Notes under the pieces: model-generated | Seen by the model: the letters and a program-made list of their open reading frames with translations, nothing else | The model's database searches: none | Told to the model about the DNA's origin: nothing | Part shown: positions 11,815 to 25,332 of the stretch, piece by piece | How the letters are laid out: the number at the start of each line of letters is the position of its first letter | Position numbering within the stretch: the stretch's first letter is position 1 | Translations under genes and position numbers: made by a program | Source of the DNA: Epiperipatus broadwayi | Lineage: Eukaryota; Onychophora; Udeonychophora; Euonychophora; Peripatidae | Reading direction: 5' to 3' | Length of the DNA stretch: 64,000 nucleotides | Assembly (NCBI GenBank): GCA_028023455.1 | Contig: JAQFVV010012404.1 | Location: 15,301,000-15,364,999 of the forward strand

Positions 11815-12502
11815 TTTATTAGAACTTTGAAATATCAAAATAAAGAACGATGATATTGTCAGATCTTGAAGAATATTTATCACTGTTCAACAACAATAAT
11901 TAAATTATATGATGACACAAAAAAAATAACATTGATAATGCTGTACTACTGAATGATTTTCTATCACCAAAATTTTTTTATAACAATTTTACATACAGTA
12001 TTATGTGAATTAAAATGAAAAGGTTATGATATAAATGTAAATGATTTGATCCATCAAAATTTTGACTATGATATTATTATTTTCCGTAAATAATGGTTCA
12101 GAGTTTTACAAAACATTACAAGAGTTATCATCTGAAGGCAACAAAGTAGGGCAATGCTAAAATGAATTAAATTATTATCATTCTGTTTTATGTTTTTTTT
12201 GAAAAGCCATTGAACTTTAATTATTTTAGCTTTCATCTTTAATATTACTTTTTTAAATTTTATTTGATAGCTTTTATAACATTTTCTGAATATCTAAAGA
12301 AGAAAACTTTTTCAGAACTTATTAGAATGAGAAGAAAATAAGTTAACAATTTTAAATATTATGTCATATTATTGTATATGAAAATATAATAAATTAAATT
12401 AGCCATAGATAAACTTGAATAGAACGCTTTTGTTAGAAATAACTTAGTATTAAAAGAAATTTGTATTAAATGTGTTTTCCATTGCTTTTATTAAATATAA
12501 AG

Positions 12503-12503
<1 letters not shown>

Positions 12504-12576
<73 letters not shown>
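12504..12576. repeat. (TA)n microsatellite, two runs
   Basis: Two TA runs separated by TTGTACCC. Confidence 0.95.
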
Positions 12577-12579
<3 letters not shown>

Positions 12580-12964
12580 GAAAAATAATGCAGAGATCTC
12601 AGACTATACAATGAAATATAAAGAAATACATGTTGAGAGTATTAAATAGAATCAAAAGTGAAATATGTGGTGAGAAAATAAACAAGTACCACTAAAAAAA
12701 ATAATAGACTAAAATGAAATGGGTCTGATATGCTGTTCGAAAAAATGATTATCATTGGGCAGTTGAAGTCTAAAATTCCATCCTAAAAATTATAAAAGAC
12801 AAATAAAATGATCACAGATGAGATAGATTGAAGAGACAAAGGAGTTTTCTGGTATGATGTGGAGAAGTCATACACCAGAGAAACTGGATAAAATTTTGAA
12901 AGTTCTCCATCCTATATAGTTTGGTAATGATCATCTTTGCAATAATAATGATGAATGTCATATC

Positions 12965-15900
12965 AATTTATCATATTTTAACACAAAGCAGATGGTACAG
13001 TTTTTTGTATATATGAATGCAATAAGAAATTTATTAATACATGTCATCAATTGTGAATTATTTAATACATTTTTTGAACTTTTTTTGTAAATTCATGGGA
13101 ATTTTATTTTTTTTAAATTATTGACACTTGGCATAAATAATTTAAAAAATAGTATTTTTATATTATTTTCAAAAATACTAAAACCTTTTAAAGTTTTATT
13201 AAAAAAGTGTAGACTTTTTAAATTTTTATTTGCAATATTTTTATGTTCGTTTTTTTTCTTTTTCTATTGCTTCAAATTTTTGTTATAAATATATAATCAT
13301 TGAAGAAATATTTTTTTAAATACAATAACGTTTATAACAGAGATAAATCTTGCTGTATTATCTTTAGTGTTAAACATTTTTTTTTTTTTTACTATGCTCC
13401 TATTTCTGAATATATATCAAAACAATGCAATGAAATCTCTTATTGTATAGTTTTAATCTGTTAAAATTTTAAGAATTTAAATGAGAACTAAATTAAAATA
13501 ATATATTCTTCAAGTATGCAGATAAAAATTATCTTACATCTTGATTTTTTAAAGTAATAGTTTAAAAATGATGAATTAACACCATCATCATCATCATCAT
13601 CCTTTAATAATACATATTATTGTTTGAGTATTCATCTGATCAGTGACTGAAGAGTAAATGCTTAAAAAGAGCAACAATAAGGCACATCTTCTCAAACTGA
13701 CAATATGCAGATTATTTTGGCTAATCACATCACAAAACATTCTCATTCCAAATACAGTATTCAAAATTGTTTTGCATCCAAACTCATAATGAATGATTTT
13801 AATAAATGTGAAAATATACTTTTACTTTTCATTTATCAATGCCCATTCCAAATATTTTATTTAAAATAATTCAGAGTAACATGTTTGGAATGAGAGTGTT
13901 CTGTGATATGATTATAATCCTAAATATTACCTATTCAAGCAGTAGTAAGTTATTTAAGTGCCATTCAAATTGCCTATAGAGGTGAAGAGTAATACTTATG
14001 AATAATGGCTAAATTATTTCTTTGGTAGTGTCATGATAGATGTGGATTCAGTGACTGTCAGTGCCCAGAGAAAATTATCACTCCTCTTTGAAATCAGGCT
14101 TAAGTTTTTCTGATCATCATTAATTGCCTAGTCACTATCCACCTTATGATAGATATTCATTATCATGGTTCAAGCCAATTGGATGCTTTTTGTTATATCT
14201 TATGGTTTTGCTATTTCTTGGTGATAAGTTCTAGATTTGACATAACATAATGATTGAGCAGGACTATTTATCATTGCATAAATTCAGATATAATAATGAA
14301 AATATATGGAGGATTTTTTTCCAAGATTAAATATATAACATTAACAATAATATTTCAAATTCCAAATAAAGTTTGTTATCCTAATTGACATATAAATTTT
14401 GATTTTTTTTTTCTTTATATGTTGTTGTTTTTTTTTTCATTTATTTTAATTTTTCTCCAGTTTAACCCAGTGATAGAATGACGGACTTGAGAATGAAAGA
14501 TTTTATGATCAATATTCAGTCTGTCATTTCTGATGCTCGAAAGTCACATAATTTCTCAAGCAATCAACCACTCGAAGGCTTATTTATTTTAATCAATATT
14601 TTTATTCTCTATTTAAAATCCTTTTATAGTCTTTAGTGTGCGTGTATATATGAACACACACGTACAAACAAATAATAGTAAAAAAAGTTTTTTTGTTTGT
14701 TTCTGTTACAGGATACTGTTAGAAATTGAGTATTCATTTACAGAACATTCATAATGCATTATGTATGTATGGTATTACCGTCTTTAAAATCATTTTTACT
14801 TTTTTGTGATTAGGTTTTGCTAAGAAAATTACATGAAAAATAATTCTTTTTTATTTTTATTTCTTCCTAGAATATATTTATTTATTTTTATCTTTTTAAA
14901 TATGTTGCATTGATAAGGGAATAATTAATTTTATTCAGATATATCAACTAAGTATGCATTACAGGGAACTAGTTTTATATATACATTAACATTTTGATTT
15001 CCATCAGTTTTTGCTTTTGAAAGATTCACAATAATAACCAAAGTTGATATAGAAAAATAACGTTTTGTTTTATAGTATAATTCAAATCCAAGCAAATTTG
15101 GAATTTTTTATCAGGTTCAAAGTAAGCTTAATTTTTTTTTTTTTTTGGTATTAGATCACAACTGATCTAACTACTCAAAATGAGTATCAAGGTAAACTTA
15201 TTTAAAAGGGTAAAACAGTAGAAAGCTGTAAACCCTTACCACCAAGAATTGTCTTTTACTTCATTGTTTTTTTACAGAGGAGTACTGAAGAAACTAATTC
15301 TTGCAATAGAATATGTAAATGAAAAGTTTACTTTCATGATAAGTGGATAATCATGCTAATCTTAATTAATAATTTCTTACATTACAAGTTTTTGATAATC
15401 ACTGCTAAGCATAAATTAAGAATGTCTCTTCTTTATCTTTTTCATTAGCATTGTAAATAATATGATCAGCAAATACAAAGAAAACAAATCTATTCTCTAG
15501 CTCTTATTTGGATAAACCAGTCCAATATGATGTTTGTGAAGCATCACATCTTATGCAAGAGCATAGTAAACTAATTCTTAATTTACTTGCATTGTGTATT
15601 TAGAGCTTTATAATCAGCTAATGTGCTCAGATGTAATAACAATATTTTGTGAACATTAAAATCTAACTACCTAAACTACACATTATACAAACACATGTTA
15701 AAAAAATCATTTTATTTAGTTTAAACTATTAAGATTTGATTTCTATACATTCATTTAAATCATCAGTTGATTTTTAAGTTTAAGAAACAAATCTTAAAAT
15801 AAAAGTCTTTTTCTTCCAAACATTTAAGTTTATGTTATACTAAGTTAGTTTAAGTTAATAAGAATCATTATAATTTCATTTGATAAATTTCATTATGCAA

Positions 15901-15984
15901 TTTAGAACAGGGAAGAAATATTTACATAGAATGGAAAAGTTCTAATAAAAGATGTAATGCAATTTGTACACTAAAGGTAAATAG
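12965..15984. other. AT-rich intergenic DNA
   Basis: No coding region recognised over about 3 kb. Contains a CAT run near 13581, several T-runs, and a small inverted repeat at 13721-13916 listed separately. Confidence 0.45.
13721..13916. repeat. Small inverted-repeat (MITE-like) sequence
   Basis: About 31-33 bases at 13721-13751 (CTAATCACATCACAAAACAT, then TCTCATTCCAAA) match the reverse complement of 13884-13916 with a few mismatches, enclosing about 130 bases of unrelated AT-rich DNA. No target duplication could be fixed. Possibly an old MITE. Confidence 0.55.
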
Positions 15985-16295
15985 CATTTGTGAAGAATAT
16001 TAATAAAATTGAATTGAAAGTGAAATGGAATTCTGAAAGAAGAAAAAGGGATTACTGACCTTATTGAAATGACTAAGTAGCTGAAACAAAGCTGGACTAA
16101 ATTGATGTTAGAAAAGTTAAAAAATAAATGAATAACTGATAGTATAAATTGCATCCTAAGAAACTTAAAAAAAGATTACACATTAAATGCATAAATCTAG
16201 ATTTTCTATAATAGTGTAGTTAAACTGTGGATCAGAAATAACTGAAGTAAATTCAGAAAGGTATTTATCTTGGCTGAGAATGATATTGATAGAAT
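15985..16295 (+). mobile_element. RTE 3' fragment (RTE-4)
   Basis: Plus-strand remnants of the RTE C-terminal region: GITDLIEMTK (compare GVTDLIEKIE in RTE-1), then a basic, decayed stretch ending near 16295. Very short and full of stops. It lies tail to tail with the minus-strand copy that begins about 100 bases on. Confidence 0.6.
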
Positions 16296-16399
16296 TTAGC
16301 ATTTGAGATTTCATAATATGAAACAGTGCATTATACTAGGGACATTATCATGTAACCTGTTTTTGTCATTATAAAGGATGTTCATAATACATCAATTTC

Positions 16400-17575
16400 A
16401 AGCATTATTAATCTACTGCACAATGAGTATTTCTCCAAGTCTAATCAAGTTTCTTTGAGTAAATTGCTTCTTTTCTCCACATCATACCAATAGACTTCCT
16501 TATGCCATCCATCTATTTCATATATAGTCTCTATTTGGATCATTTAAATCTCTTGAGGTATGAATTACAATTTAAACTATCAATTATCATATTTTTTTTA
16601 GAAATATCCTGCAATCTATTTTAATTGTTTGATTCTTTTATTGATGTTAAATGATTTTTGCTTGTTCTCTTTCCCAGCTATTTCATTTTTGGTCTCTTCT
16701 ATTTCTTGAATTTTGTTCCCAATAGTTTGAAGTCTTTGCATTGGTCTTTTGTTAAGGATCCACATCTCATATTCAAAAATAAGAAGTGTTAAGACATATT
16801 ATTAAAAATCTTTGTTTACAAATGCATAAAATATTTTTTTAATATTAAGTTATTTGTACTAAAAGCACACCATCCAAATTTAATTCTTAGATTATGTTCA
16901 TTCTTTTTTTAAAAAATCTGTATTAATAAAGATATTTGTAGTTGTTATCTTTTTCTAATTCATGATTATCAATCAATATTCTGAAAAAATATAGGTGCCT
17001 TAAATAATTTCTGTTTAGTTTTACTTCCTTTTTCAATTTAATCCACAAAAGCACTATAAAAAGTTCATTATAGTCCTGTAATTATCTTTATAAATATTTT
17101 GTTTTTAACTGATATAAGACTAATATGTCAGTAATTTCTAACATCTTTATTACATTTTTTAAAAATCAATATTACTATTGAATTCTTTTAATATCTTAGT
17201 ATAATGTTTTCATTTAGATATTATACAGCATTGTAATAATTGTTATATTTATCTGTGTTTTTTACCATATCAATATTAATTCTATTATTTCCTGAAGCTT
17301 TTTATCACATTATAGATTTATTTGCAGGTTTCATTTCTTCATTTAAAATGCTTTGGAATTCCAAAGATACAGTAATTATAAGAGTTAATTTGTTTTTTCA
17401 GTTCTATATTAGTATACAATTTTTTTTGTAGAAATCTTCCACATATTTTATGGTATTATTATTTTTTTACTAATAGTTCCAGCTTTTTTTTTCTTATTGC
17501 TGAAACAACTTGCCTTTGAATGCAAAGATTTTGTTTTACATGTTTGATATTTGTATTTTTTTTATAGTTAGGTTG
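16400..17575 (-). mobile_element. RTE relic (RTE-5)
   Basis: On the minus strand from about 17575 to 16400, fragments match RTE order: a linker/RT start with SLEFQSILNEEM, weak middle RT parts, then a C-terminal piece similar to MMWRKEAIYSKKLD near the 3' end. No catalytic box is intact. Heavily mutated. Confidence 0.65.
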
Positions 17576-17599
17576 TCATGCCTGGCTGTATTATTCATT

Positions 17600-18900
17600 A
17601 TAGAGATAGAAAAATGACAAATAACATAAATAGATGGCAGGAAACCATAATATTACTAAAACATAAATATTATAAATTCCTTTTTTCATATGGATTATGC
17701 AAAGAGTAACTTTTCAAGACCAGATTGGAGAATTACAATAAATGGCTAAGTAGAAATTAAGTGGTTCTTTGTGAAATTCATCTTACAGGAAAAGATATTT
17801 ATTGGAACATTTGGATGGCTACAAGTTTTTTTGGAAATCAGTTCAGTCAGGTAAAGAAAAATGCATAGTGTGGGATTTGATGTAGTCTAATTTTGTATCT
17901 TCTACTTTTGGAATTTTTTTTGTATTGATGAAAGGTTAATGTTGTTAAAAGTTGCCTTGCAGAATGGTCTTAGTACTCATTTTACTAATGTCAATGCTTC
18001 AACCTTAGATTTAGAGAAATTTAAAGAAAGAAAGCTTTTATTTCTTGCTGGATAGCATTCTTATAGAAAAATCAATTTTTTTTCTTTTTGAAGATTTTAA
18101 TTTGTGTGTTGATACAAATAATAAATGTAAATGGTCTTTTAGTATTAAATTTTTCATCAAACACTTTGCTTAGACAGAAATATGTTATAAAAGATCAACG
18201 ATGGACTTGCACTCAAAACATTGACTTATTACATTATAATTAGGAGCTAGAAAACAAGAGAAGTTCACATTCCAAGAAGATTTACAAGTGTAATATGTTT
18301 CAATATTAAAATGATAGATTCATTAAAAAATTAATTTCAATCATATTCACAAGAAAATTGATATTTATTATGTAGAAATATCTACTATACAAACTAAATA
18401 TCAACAGCTATCTAATAACAAAATTGCTAATTCAGATGTTCATGATAACCTTATTATTGAAGCATGGAATTTTTGTAGGGAATATGCTATAGATGCAAAT
18501 AAATTTATTTAGTTCACTAAAAAGCAATCATGACTGCTTTTCTGACAATGATATTATTATTAGTAATTTGATTAAAAGGAAACACATTGTTTTTGGCTTG
18601 GCAAAATAATAAATTCAATGTTGAACTTCATAATAAATATAAAGATCTGAAAGAAGAAGTTCAAAGCCTGACAAGAAAGCTTAAAAATGATTGGTGGATC
18701 AAAAGGGCAAAGAAGATACAAACACTTCTGAATCTAATCATTGTGTAGTTTTTTTTTATACCGAAAGAAACACATAGACCTAAAAACAATATAACAATCT
18801 TATTAAATATATAAATAACACCATTTTATATAATGACAATGATATATTGAATAGATGGAAGATGTATTTTGATCATTTTTTGAATAATGACATGAGTTAA
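17600..18900 (+). pseudogene. LINE ORF2 endonuclease and linker fragment
   Basis: Plus-strand pieces resemble an AP-endonuclease LINE ORF2: CEIHLTGKD (the family's catalytic ETH box reads EIH), KCIVWDLM, FEDFNLCVDTNN (GDFN box altered), then a linker with DWWIKRAKKIQTLLN and LNRWKMYFDHFLNND, which in such LINEs lies just before the RT. It ends at the ATT repeat. This is a different family from RTE and CR1 here, and may be related to the RT relic at 33840. Several frameshifts. Confidence 0.6.

Positions 18901-18957
<57 letters not shown>
18901..18957. repeat. (ATT)n microsatellite
   Basis: About 19 ATT units, at the junction between two LINE fragments. It may be the tail of a minus-strand insertion or a local expansion. 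Confidence 0.97.
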
Positions 18958-18964
18958 TAGGTAA

Positions 18965-19945
18965 TAATATGTTATGCAACGGAAGCAGCACATCAAACCA
19001 AGGTCCAAATGTAAATATATAGAAAATACTGAAAACAAAACAGAAACCTGTTCAAAAAACGTCTAGAACCAAGAGAACCATAGTTCCAGCTAACATAAGG
19101 GAGTTTACACCAGAAAAGTAAGCATAAAATTAAACTTATTAGAAATTAAAATTCCAAATTACAACAGCTGCATGGCGTCAGAAAAAGATAACGCTATAAA
19201 TAGCGCCAAAATCATTAATAACGTACAAAGCACAAGAAACCCAGGAAAAACATATGCAGATATTACTAAATTACAGTACAAATCAAGAAATATAGAAAAC
19301 AATCCAACCTTAATGCAGAGTCAAAAATTAAAAAAAAAAAAATCAAACGGAAATTAATGCGTTATATCTTGATAACAGTAATAACCTATAGCTTCCAGAA
19401 GTCACGTGGACACAGCAAGAATTGCAAATAATTAACAATGATTTTAACAGCACGATCCCAATAAAACTTTTTAATTCATTCAAAAAATTTATCTCACAAA
19501 AATCGATAGTATAGCCTCAACAGATAAAAGTTTAAACCTATATAAATTCCCAAGAAAATTATTATATGAGGAAATGACACAAAACGGAACATGGGATTCG
19601 ATTTTAACTATTGGAGAACACTCCAACTCGAGATACTTAGCTCTAGACTTTTTTAATATCTATCAAAAAACTAGACTTCAGAACCTGATAAAAACCCTAG
19701 GAAATTATGCCCTGATAACTGTTGATGAAAATAGACAAAATTATATCACAGGAACCATCAGAAATACATACTTTGGATATAACATTCAAGATTTCCAAGG
19801 TATAATGCAACAATTTGGTAAAACAATCTACTTAAAACCAATATACCTAAGTGACACACCCACACCGGTTTACAGCAATAGCTTCCACATGAAAATCAAA
19901 CTGAATCACAATGTAACACCAATAGCATACCAACACAGATAATTG
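18965..19945 (+). pseudogene. LINE ORF1-like gag, N-terminal part
   Basis: Coding-like sequence in shifting frames. It has a basic N-terminal region (QKPVQKTSRTKRTIVPANIR), NPGKTYADITKL, then IPIKLFNSFKKF and the open frame 19574-19942 with GEHSNSRYLALDFFNIYQ and LQNLIKTLGNYALITV. The same phrases recur in the gag at 31870-33440 (VPVSLLNSFKKF, HSNNRYLCLEFHN), so both come from one family. I read this as the RNA-binding ORF1 protein of an L1/Tx1-like LINE (inference). It continues with a CCHC knuckle at 24015, past the inserted Penelope pair. Confidence 0.6.
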
Positions 19946-20040
19946 ATCAAGACGCTATAATATATATATATGTATATATAAATGCAAAACCATAAAACAA
20001 TACAGTACTAGATTAAATTCAAAATTTTACCAAAATCCTT

Positions 20041-20092
20041 ACACAACCATGGTTTCATCTACTACAAATAGACCTTCTCAAGTGAAAATCAA
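20041..20092 (-). ncRNA. Possible degenerate hammerhead, PLE minus copy
   Basis: Mirror of the motif described at 23769-23819: GAAACCATGGTT downstream of a small hairpin and a degenerate first core box. Weak. Confidence 0.3.
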
Positions 20093-20140
20093 CCTAAAGG
20101 AAAACATATATATATACAAACAAACAAACCTTCCCATAAT

Positions 20141-21846
20141 TCATTTCAAACTCCACCTTCCCTTAATATCAAAAGAAGTCTTCATAAGATTGATAGCCTC
20201 AGAATCAAGGAGTTTTATCATCAAAGTCTCCTTTATTCTTCTTTTTAACTCATTCTTTTCATAAAAAATAACTGAAGCATTGTCAAACAATATTCTATGA
20301 CCTGTATTCAATTCATGAATATATAAAGCTGAGTTAAGATACCTATGTTTAACTCTACTTATATGAACCTTAACCCTTTCCTTAAGACTAAATTTACTCT
20401 GGCCTACATAAAATTTACCACAACTACATGGAATTTTATAAACAATACCAGGAATAGACCTACTATCAATAGACTGCTTTGAACCATTAAGTAATGAATT
20501 CAAATCAGAACCTTTCCTCCATGCAACCTTCTTTCCACCTAACAAATGACTATTCCTATAAACCAAATTATAAATTGATGCTTTAAATGGTAAAGACATA
20601 TAATCATCATCCTTACCAACAAAATTCTTATCATCCAAATCACGACTATAAACATTATTATTAAATACCACTTTTTAATAAAATCATGACTATAACCCAA
20701 TTCTACATATTCAGCAGAAAATTGACTTTTTTGAATATCAGCATCATTATTAAAATTATTAAGCCTTCTATTCCGACAACAAAAATTCAACAAAGACATT
20801 TTTTTATGTATAAAAGGCTGATAACTATCAGGCCTAATCATATTTCTCAAATTTTTAGGTTTTATAAAATGACTACAAAACAAAACATCATTAACCTTCT
20901 CAACATTTAAATCTAAAAACTTTAATTTTACAAAATCAAAACCACCCCCTCAATTGTAAACTTAATATTAGAATCAAAACCATTCAATCCACATAAAAAC
21001 TCTTCTAATTTCTCTTTCTGAATAACAAACAAACAATCATCAACATACCTAACAAATAATTTAATAGAACCTGAAAACATATTAATAATACTACACTCCA
21101 AATAATCAATATAGACAGCACACATCAATGGAGAAATGACATAACCAATAACCCAACCTTCTCTAATCTTATAAAACACATCATTAGACATAAAATACAT
21201 TGAATCCTCTAACAGCAAAAGCAAATCATGAAAAACCTTAATCTTATCTGCAGAAAAACATTCTAATTTTTTTTAAAATTGAAAGAAAAACATCAATACT
21301 TTTTAATCTATTAACCGATTGGTACATATTTTCAATGTCTAAACTACCAAAAACACAATCATCATCCAAAACAAAACCATTTATTTTCTTAAAAGCTTCA
21401 AAGGAAGAAGAAACACAAAATTGACCCAGTTTTATGTAATCCTTAAAATATCTTATAATAAATTTTGATATTTTATCAACAATTCCTCCTGTAAAATCAA
21501 AAATACATCTCAAAGGAAAATTATCTTTATGAGACTTCAAATTAAAGAAAACCTTTGGAGCCACAAAATCACTAGGGTAACAATTTAAATAAGTAGCTCT
21601 ATCAAAAATCTTTTTATTTTCCATAACTTTCATAATCTTAATTAATTTAGATTTTATTTTTTTACCAGGATCAGAATCTAAAATAGCATATTTTCCATTA
21701 TTTAATTCTAAAGAAACTTTACTTTTAAAATCAATATTATTTAACAATACAAACCGGCCACCTTTATCTTCTTTTAATAATATAACATCATTGGCTTTCA
21801 ATCTTTTTTTAACAAAACTAATAACCTTAGAGGCAAAAACAAATTT
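20141..21846 (-). pseudogene. Penelope-like RT/GIY-YIG protein, minus copy
   Basis: Reading from 21846 down to 20141: an N-terminal region (LLKEDKGGRFVLL), RT motifs SLDIENMYQS and RYVDDCLFVI with catalytic aspartates, then the GIY-YIG domain (PGIVYKIPCSCGKFYVGQ). The frame is broken near 21270 (one extra A in an A-run relative to the plus copy), near 20945 (one G fewer) and near 20670 (one A fewer). It is intact at the two places where the plus copy is broken upstream (near 22050 and 22165). The region coding for KGPGFVPFA in the plus copy is missing. Confidence 0.87.
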
Positions 21847-23716
21847 GCATCTGATTTGGCTATTTTAGCTAAGGGTCCTGGCTTTGTTCCATTTGCTAAT
21901 AGAAGTTTAATTTTTGATTTTGTTTCTGCAATTGAAAGTAGTAGTAATATTTCTGATGAAAATAAAATGTCTTTACAGGTTATTTTGAATAGTCAATTAC
22001 TTAAAAGAGAAAAATTTGTTTTTGCCCCTAAGGTTATTAGTTTTGTTAAAAAAGATTGAAAGCCAATGATGTTATATTATTAAAAGAAGATAAAGGTGGC
22101 CGGTTTGTATTGTTAAATAATATTGATTTTAAAAGTAAAGTTTCTTTAGAATTAAATAATGGAAATATGCTATTTTAGATTCTGATCCTGGTAAAAAAAT
22201 AAAATCTAAATTAATTAAGATTATGAAAGTTATGGAAAATAAAAAGATTTTTGATAGAGCTACTTATTTAAATTGTTACCCTAGTGATTTTGTGGCTCCA
22301 AAGGTTTTCTTTAATTTGAAGTCTCATAAAGATAATTTTCCTTTGAGATGTATTTTTGATTTTACAGGAGGAATTGTTGATAAAATATCAAAATTTATTA
22401 TAAGATATTTTAAGGATTACATAAAACTGGGTCAATTTTGTGTTTCTTCTTCCTTTGAAGCTTTTAAGAAAATAAATGGTTTTGTTTTGGATGATGATTG
22501 TGTTTTTGGTAGTTTAGACATTGAAAATATGTACCAATCGGTTAATAGATTAAAAAGTATTGATGTTTTTCTTTCAATTTTAAAAAAATTAGAATGTTTT
22601 TCTGCAGATAAGATTAAGGTTTTTCATGATTTGCTTTTGCTGTTAGAGGATTCAATGTATTTTATGTCTAATGATGTGTTTTATAAGATTAGAGAAGGTT
22701 GGGTTATTGGTTATGTCATTTCTCCATTGATGTGTGCTGTCTATATTGATTATTTGGAGTGTAGTATTATTAATATGTTTTCGGGTTCTATTAAATTATT
22801 TGTTAGGTATGTTGATGATTGTTTGTTTGTTATTCAGAAAGAGAAATTAGAAGAGTTTTTATGTGGATTGAATGGTTTTGATTCTAATATTAAGTTTACA
22901 ATTGAGGGGGGTGGTTTTGATTTTGTAAAATTAAAGTTTTTAGATTTAAATGTTGAGAAGGTTAATGATGTTTTGTTTTGTAGTCATTTTATAAAACCTA
23001 AAAATTTGAGAAATATGATTAGGCCTGATAGTTATCAGCATTTTATACATAAAAAAATGTCTTTGTTGAATTTTTGTTGTCGGAATAGAAGGCTTAATAA
23101 TTTTAATAATGATGCTGATATTCAAAAAAGTCAATTTGCTGCTGAATATGTAGAATTGGGTTATAGTCATGATTTTATTAAAAAAGTGGTATTTAATAAT
23201 AATGTTTATAGTCGTGATTTGGATGATAAGAATTTTGTTGGTAAGGATGATGATTATATGTCTTTACCATTTAAAGCATCAATTTATAATTTGGTTTATA
23301 GGAATAGTCATTTGTTAGGTGGAAAGAAGGTTGCATGGAGGAAAGGTTCTGATTTGAATTCATTACTTAATGGTTCAAAGCAGTCTATTGATAGTAGGTC
23401 TATTCCTGGTATTGTTTATAAAATTCCATGTAGTTGTGGTAAATTTTATGTAGGCCAGAGTAAATTTAGTCTTAAGGAAAGGGTTAAGGTTCATATAAGT
23501 AGAGTTAAACATAGGTATCTTAACTCAGCTTTATATATTCATGAATTGAATACAGGTCATAGAATATTGTTTGACAATGCTTCGGTTATTTTTTATGAAA
23601 AGAATGAGTTAAAAAGAAGAATAAAGGAGACTTTGATGATAAAACTCCTTGATTCTGAGGCTATCAATCTTATGAAGACTTCTTTTGATATTAAGGGAAG
23701 GTGGAGTTTGAAATGA
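21842..23716 (+). pseudogene. Penelope-like RT/GIY-YIG protein, plus copy
   Basis: The N-terminal piece, 21842-22059, includes LAKGPGFVPFANR, the conserved start region of Penelope RTs. A frameshift at an A-run near 22050 and a missing A near 22165 separate it from the main frame 22223-23716 (497 codons). In that frame, RT motif A (SLDIENMYQS) is near residues 97-106, motif B-like GYVISPLM near 163-170, and the catalytic YVDD at 196-199. The GIY-YIG endonuclease shows GIVY at 396-399 and FYVG at 408-411, preceded by a CSC pair, with a conserved Arg near 420. The frame ends KGRWSLK. Only two small breaks make this the best preserved PLE here. Confidence 0.9.
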
Positions 23717-23768
23717 ATTATGGGAAGGTTTGTTTGTTTGTATATATATATGTTTTCCTTTAGGTTGA

Positions 23769-23819
23769 TTTTCACTTGAGAAGGTCTATTTGTAGTAGAT
23801 GAAACCATGGTTGTGTAAG
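23769..23819 (+). ncRNA. Possible degenerate hammerhead, PLE plus copy
   Basis: About 50 bases past the stop: TTCAC, TTGAGAA (a poor match to CTGANGA), a hairpin with GTCTA and TAGAT sides, GAAAC, a self-complementary ACCATGGT, then TGTGTAAGG that can partly pair with TTTTCAC. The layout resembles a hammerhead but the first core box is wrong at two key bases, so I doubt activity. Confidence 0.35.
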
Positions 23820-23901
23820 GATTTTGGTAAAATTTTGAATTTAATCTAGTACTGTATTGTTTTATGGTTTTGCATTTTATTTTTGTAGTATAGTGTAGGT
23901 T

Positions 23902-24772
<871 letters not shown>

Positions 24773-25332
24773 GAAAAAAAATTATTAAATTCCTATACCA
24801 CAAATGTATATATACACCTGTTAACTATGCAAAGGAAATGGCAACATACCCAACAATATGGGTAGTTCAAACAGTAGACAGGCTTTATAGACATTAAGTG
24901 ATTCAAATAAATGAACATGTGTTTTAAATCTATAGATAATTGTTGGATAAACATCTATAGCAATCATATGAATTTAAATCAGGTAACAATGAATTGATAG
25001 GACAACAAGAATATCAAATCATAAAAAAAAACAAAAAAAAAAAATTGGACTAGGATTTGAGCCCACAAACATAGTTCAATATATTAAACTTTTGTCATTG
25101 AAACTAGTTGATCAATATGTAAATGAACATGTAAACATGATTGTAATCAATGTGACATCTTTCAGTATTGAGACAGTCTTTTTTTATGTATATATGCTTT
25201 TATATGAAACAATGTATTAAAAATCTAGACACTGCCATGTAAAAAAACATAGAATTTATAAAATGTAACTTCAATGTAAAAATTTTCTTGTGTTAATAAA
25301 GTGCCTTTTGAAACATCATCATCATCATCATC

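Larger units (their letters stand above)
10805..12960 (+). mobile_element. RTE relic (RTE-3) with internal inverted duplication
   Basis: It starts with an RTE RT piece, MRHTIKCIKN (compare MRHTIKCMKK in RTE-1). The order is then disturbed by a palindrome (10941-11814). Downstream come, in family order, KSYRLISF (NYRPIS box), NKLPLHIG (ELPLCFG box), LQELSSEGNKVG, and a decayed C-terminal region to about 12960. Stops and shifts are everywhere. A TA-rich block interrupts it at 12504-12576. Confidence 0.72.
19980..23877. mobile_element. Head-to-head pair of Penelope-like elements
   Basis: Two copies of one Penelope-like retroelement form an almost perfect inverted repeat: arm 1 at 19980-21846 (minus), arm 2 at 22012-23877 (plus), separated by about 165 bases that belong to the 5' part of the plus copy only. 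The arms differ by only a handful of substitutions and single-base changes in homopolymers. Both 3' ends point outward and abut TA-rich DNA. The pair interrupts an ORF1-like gene. Penelope-like elements copy themselves by reverse transcription, with a GIY-YIG nuclease cutting the target. Confidence 0.9.

Noticed and set aside
13578-13605. CAT repeat as a possible RTE 3' tail
   Set aside because: No RTE C-terminal sequence next to it on the required side.
22946-23170. Antisense frame inside the Penelope plus copy, with a mirror at 20686-20910
   Set aside because: Open in both arms only because the arms are near-identical; no similarity of its own.
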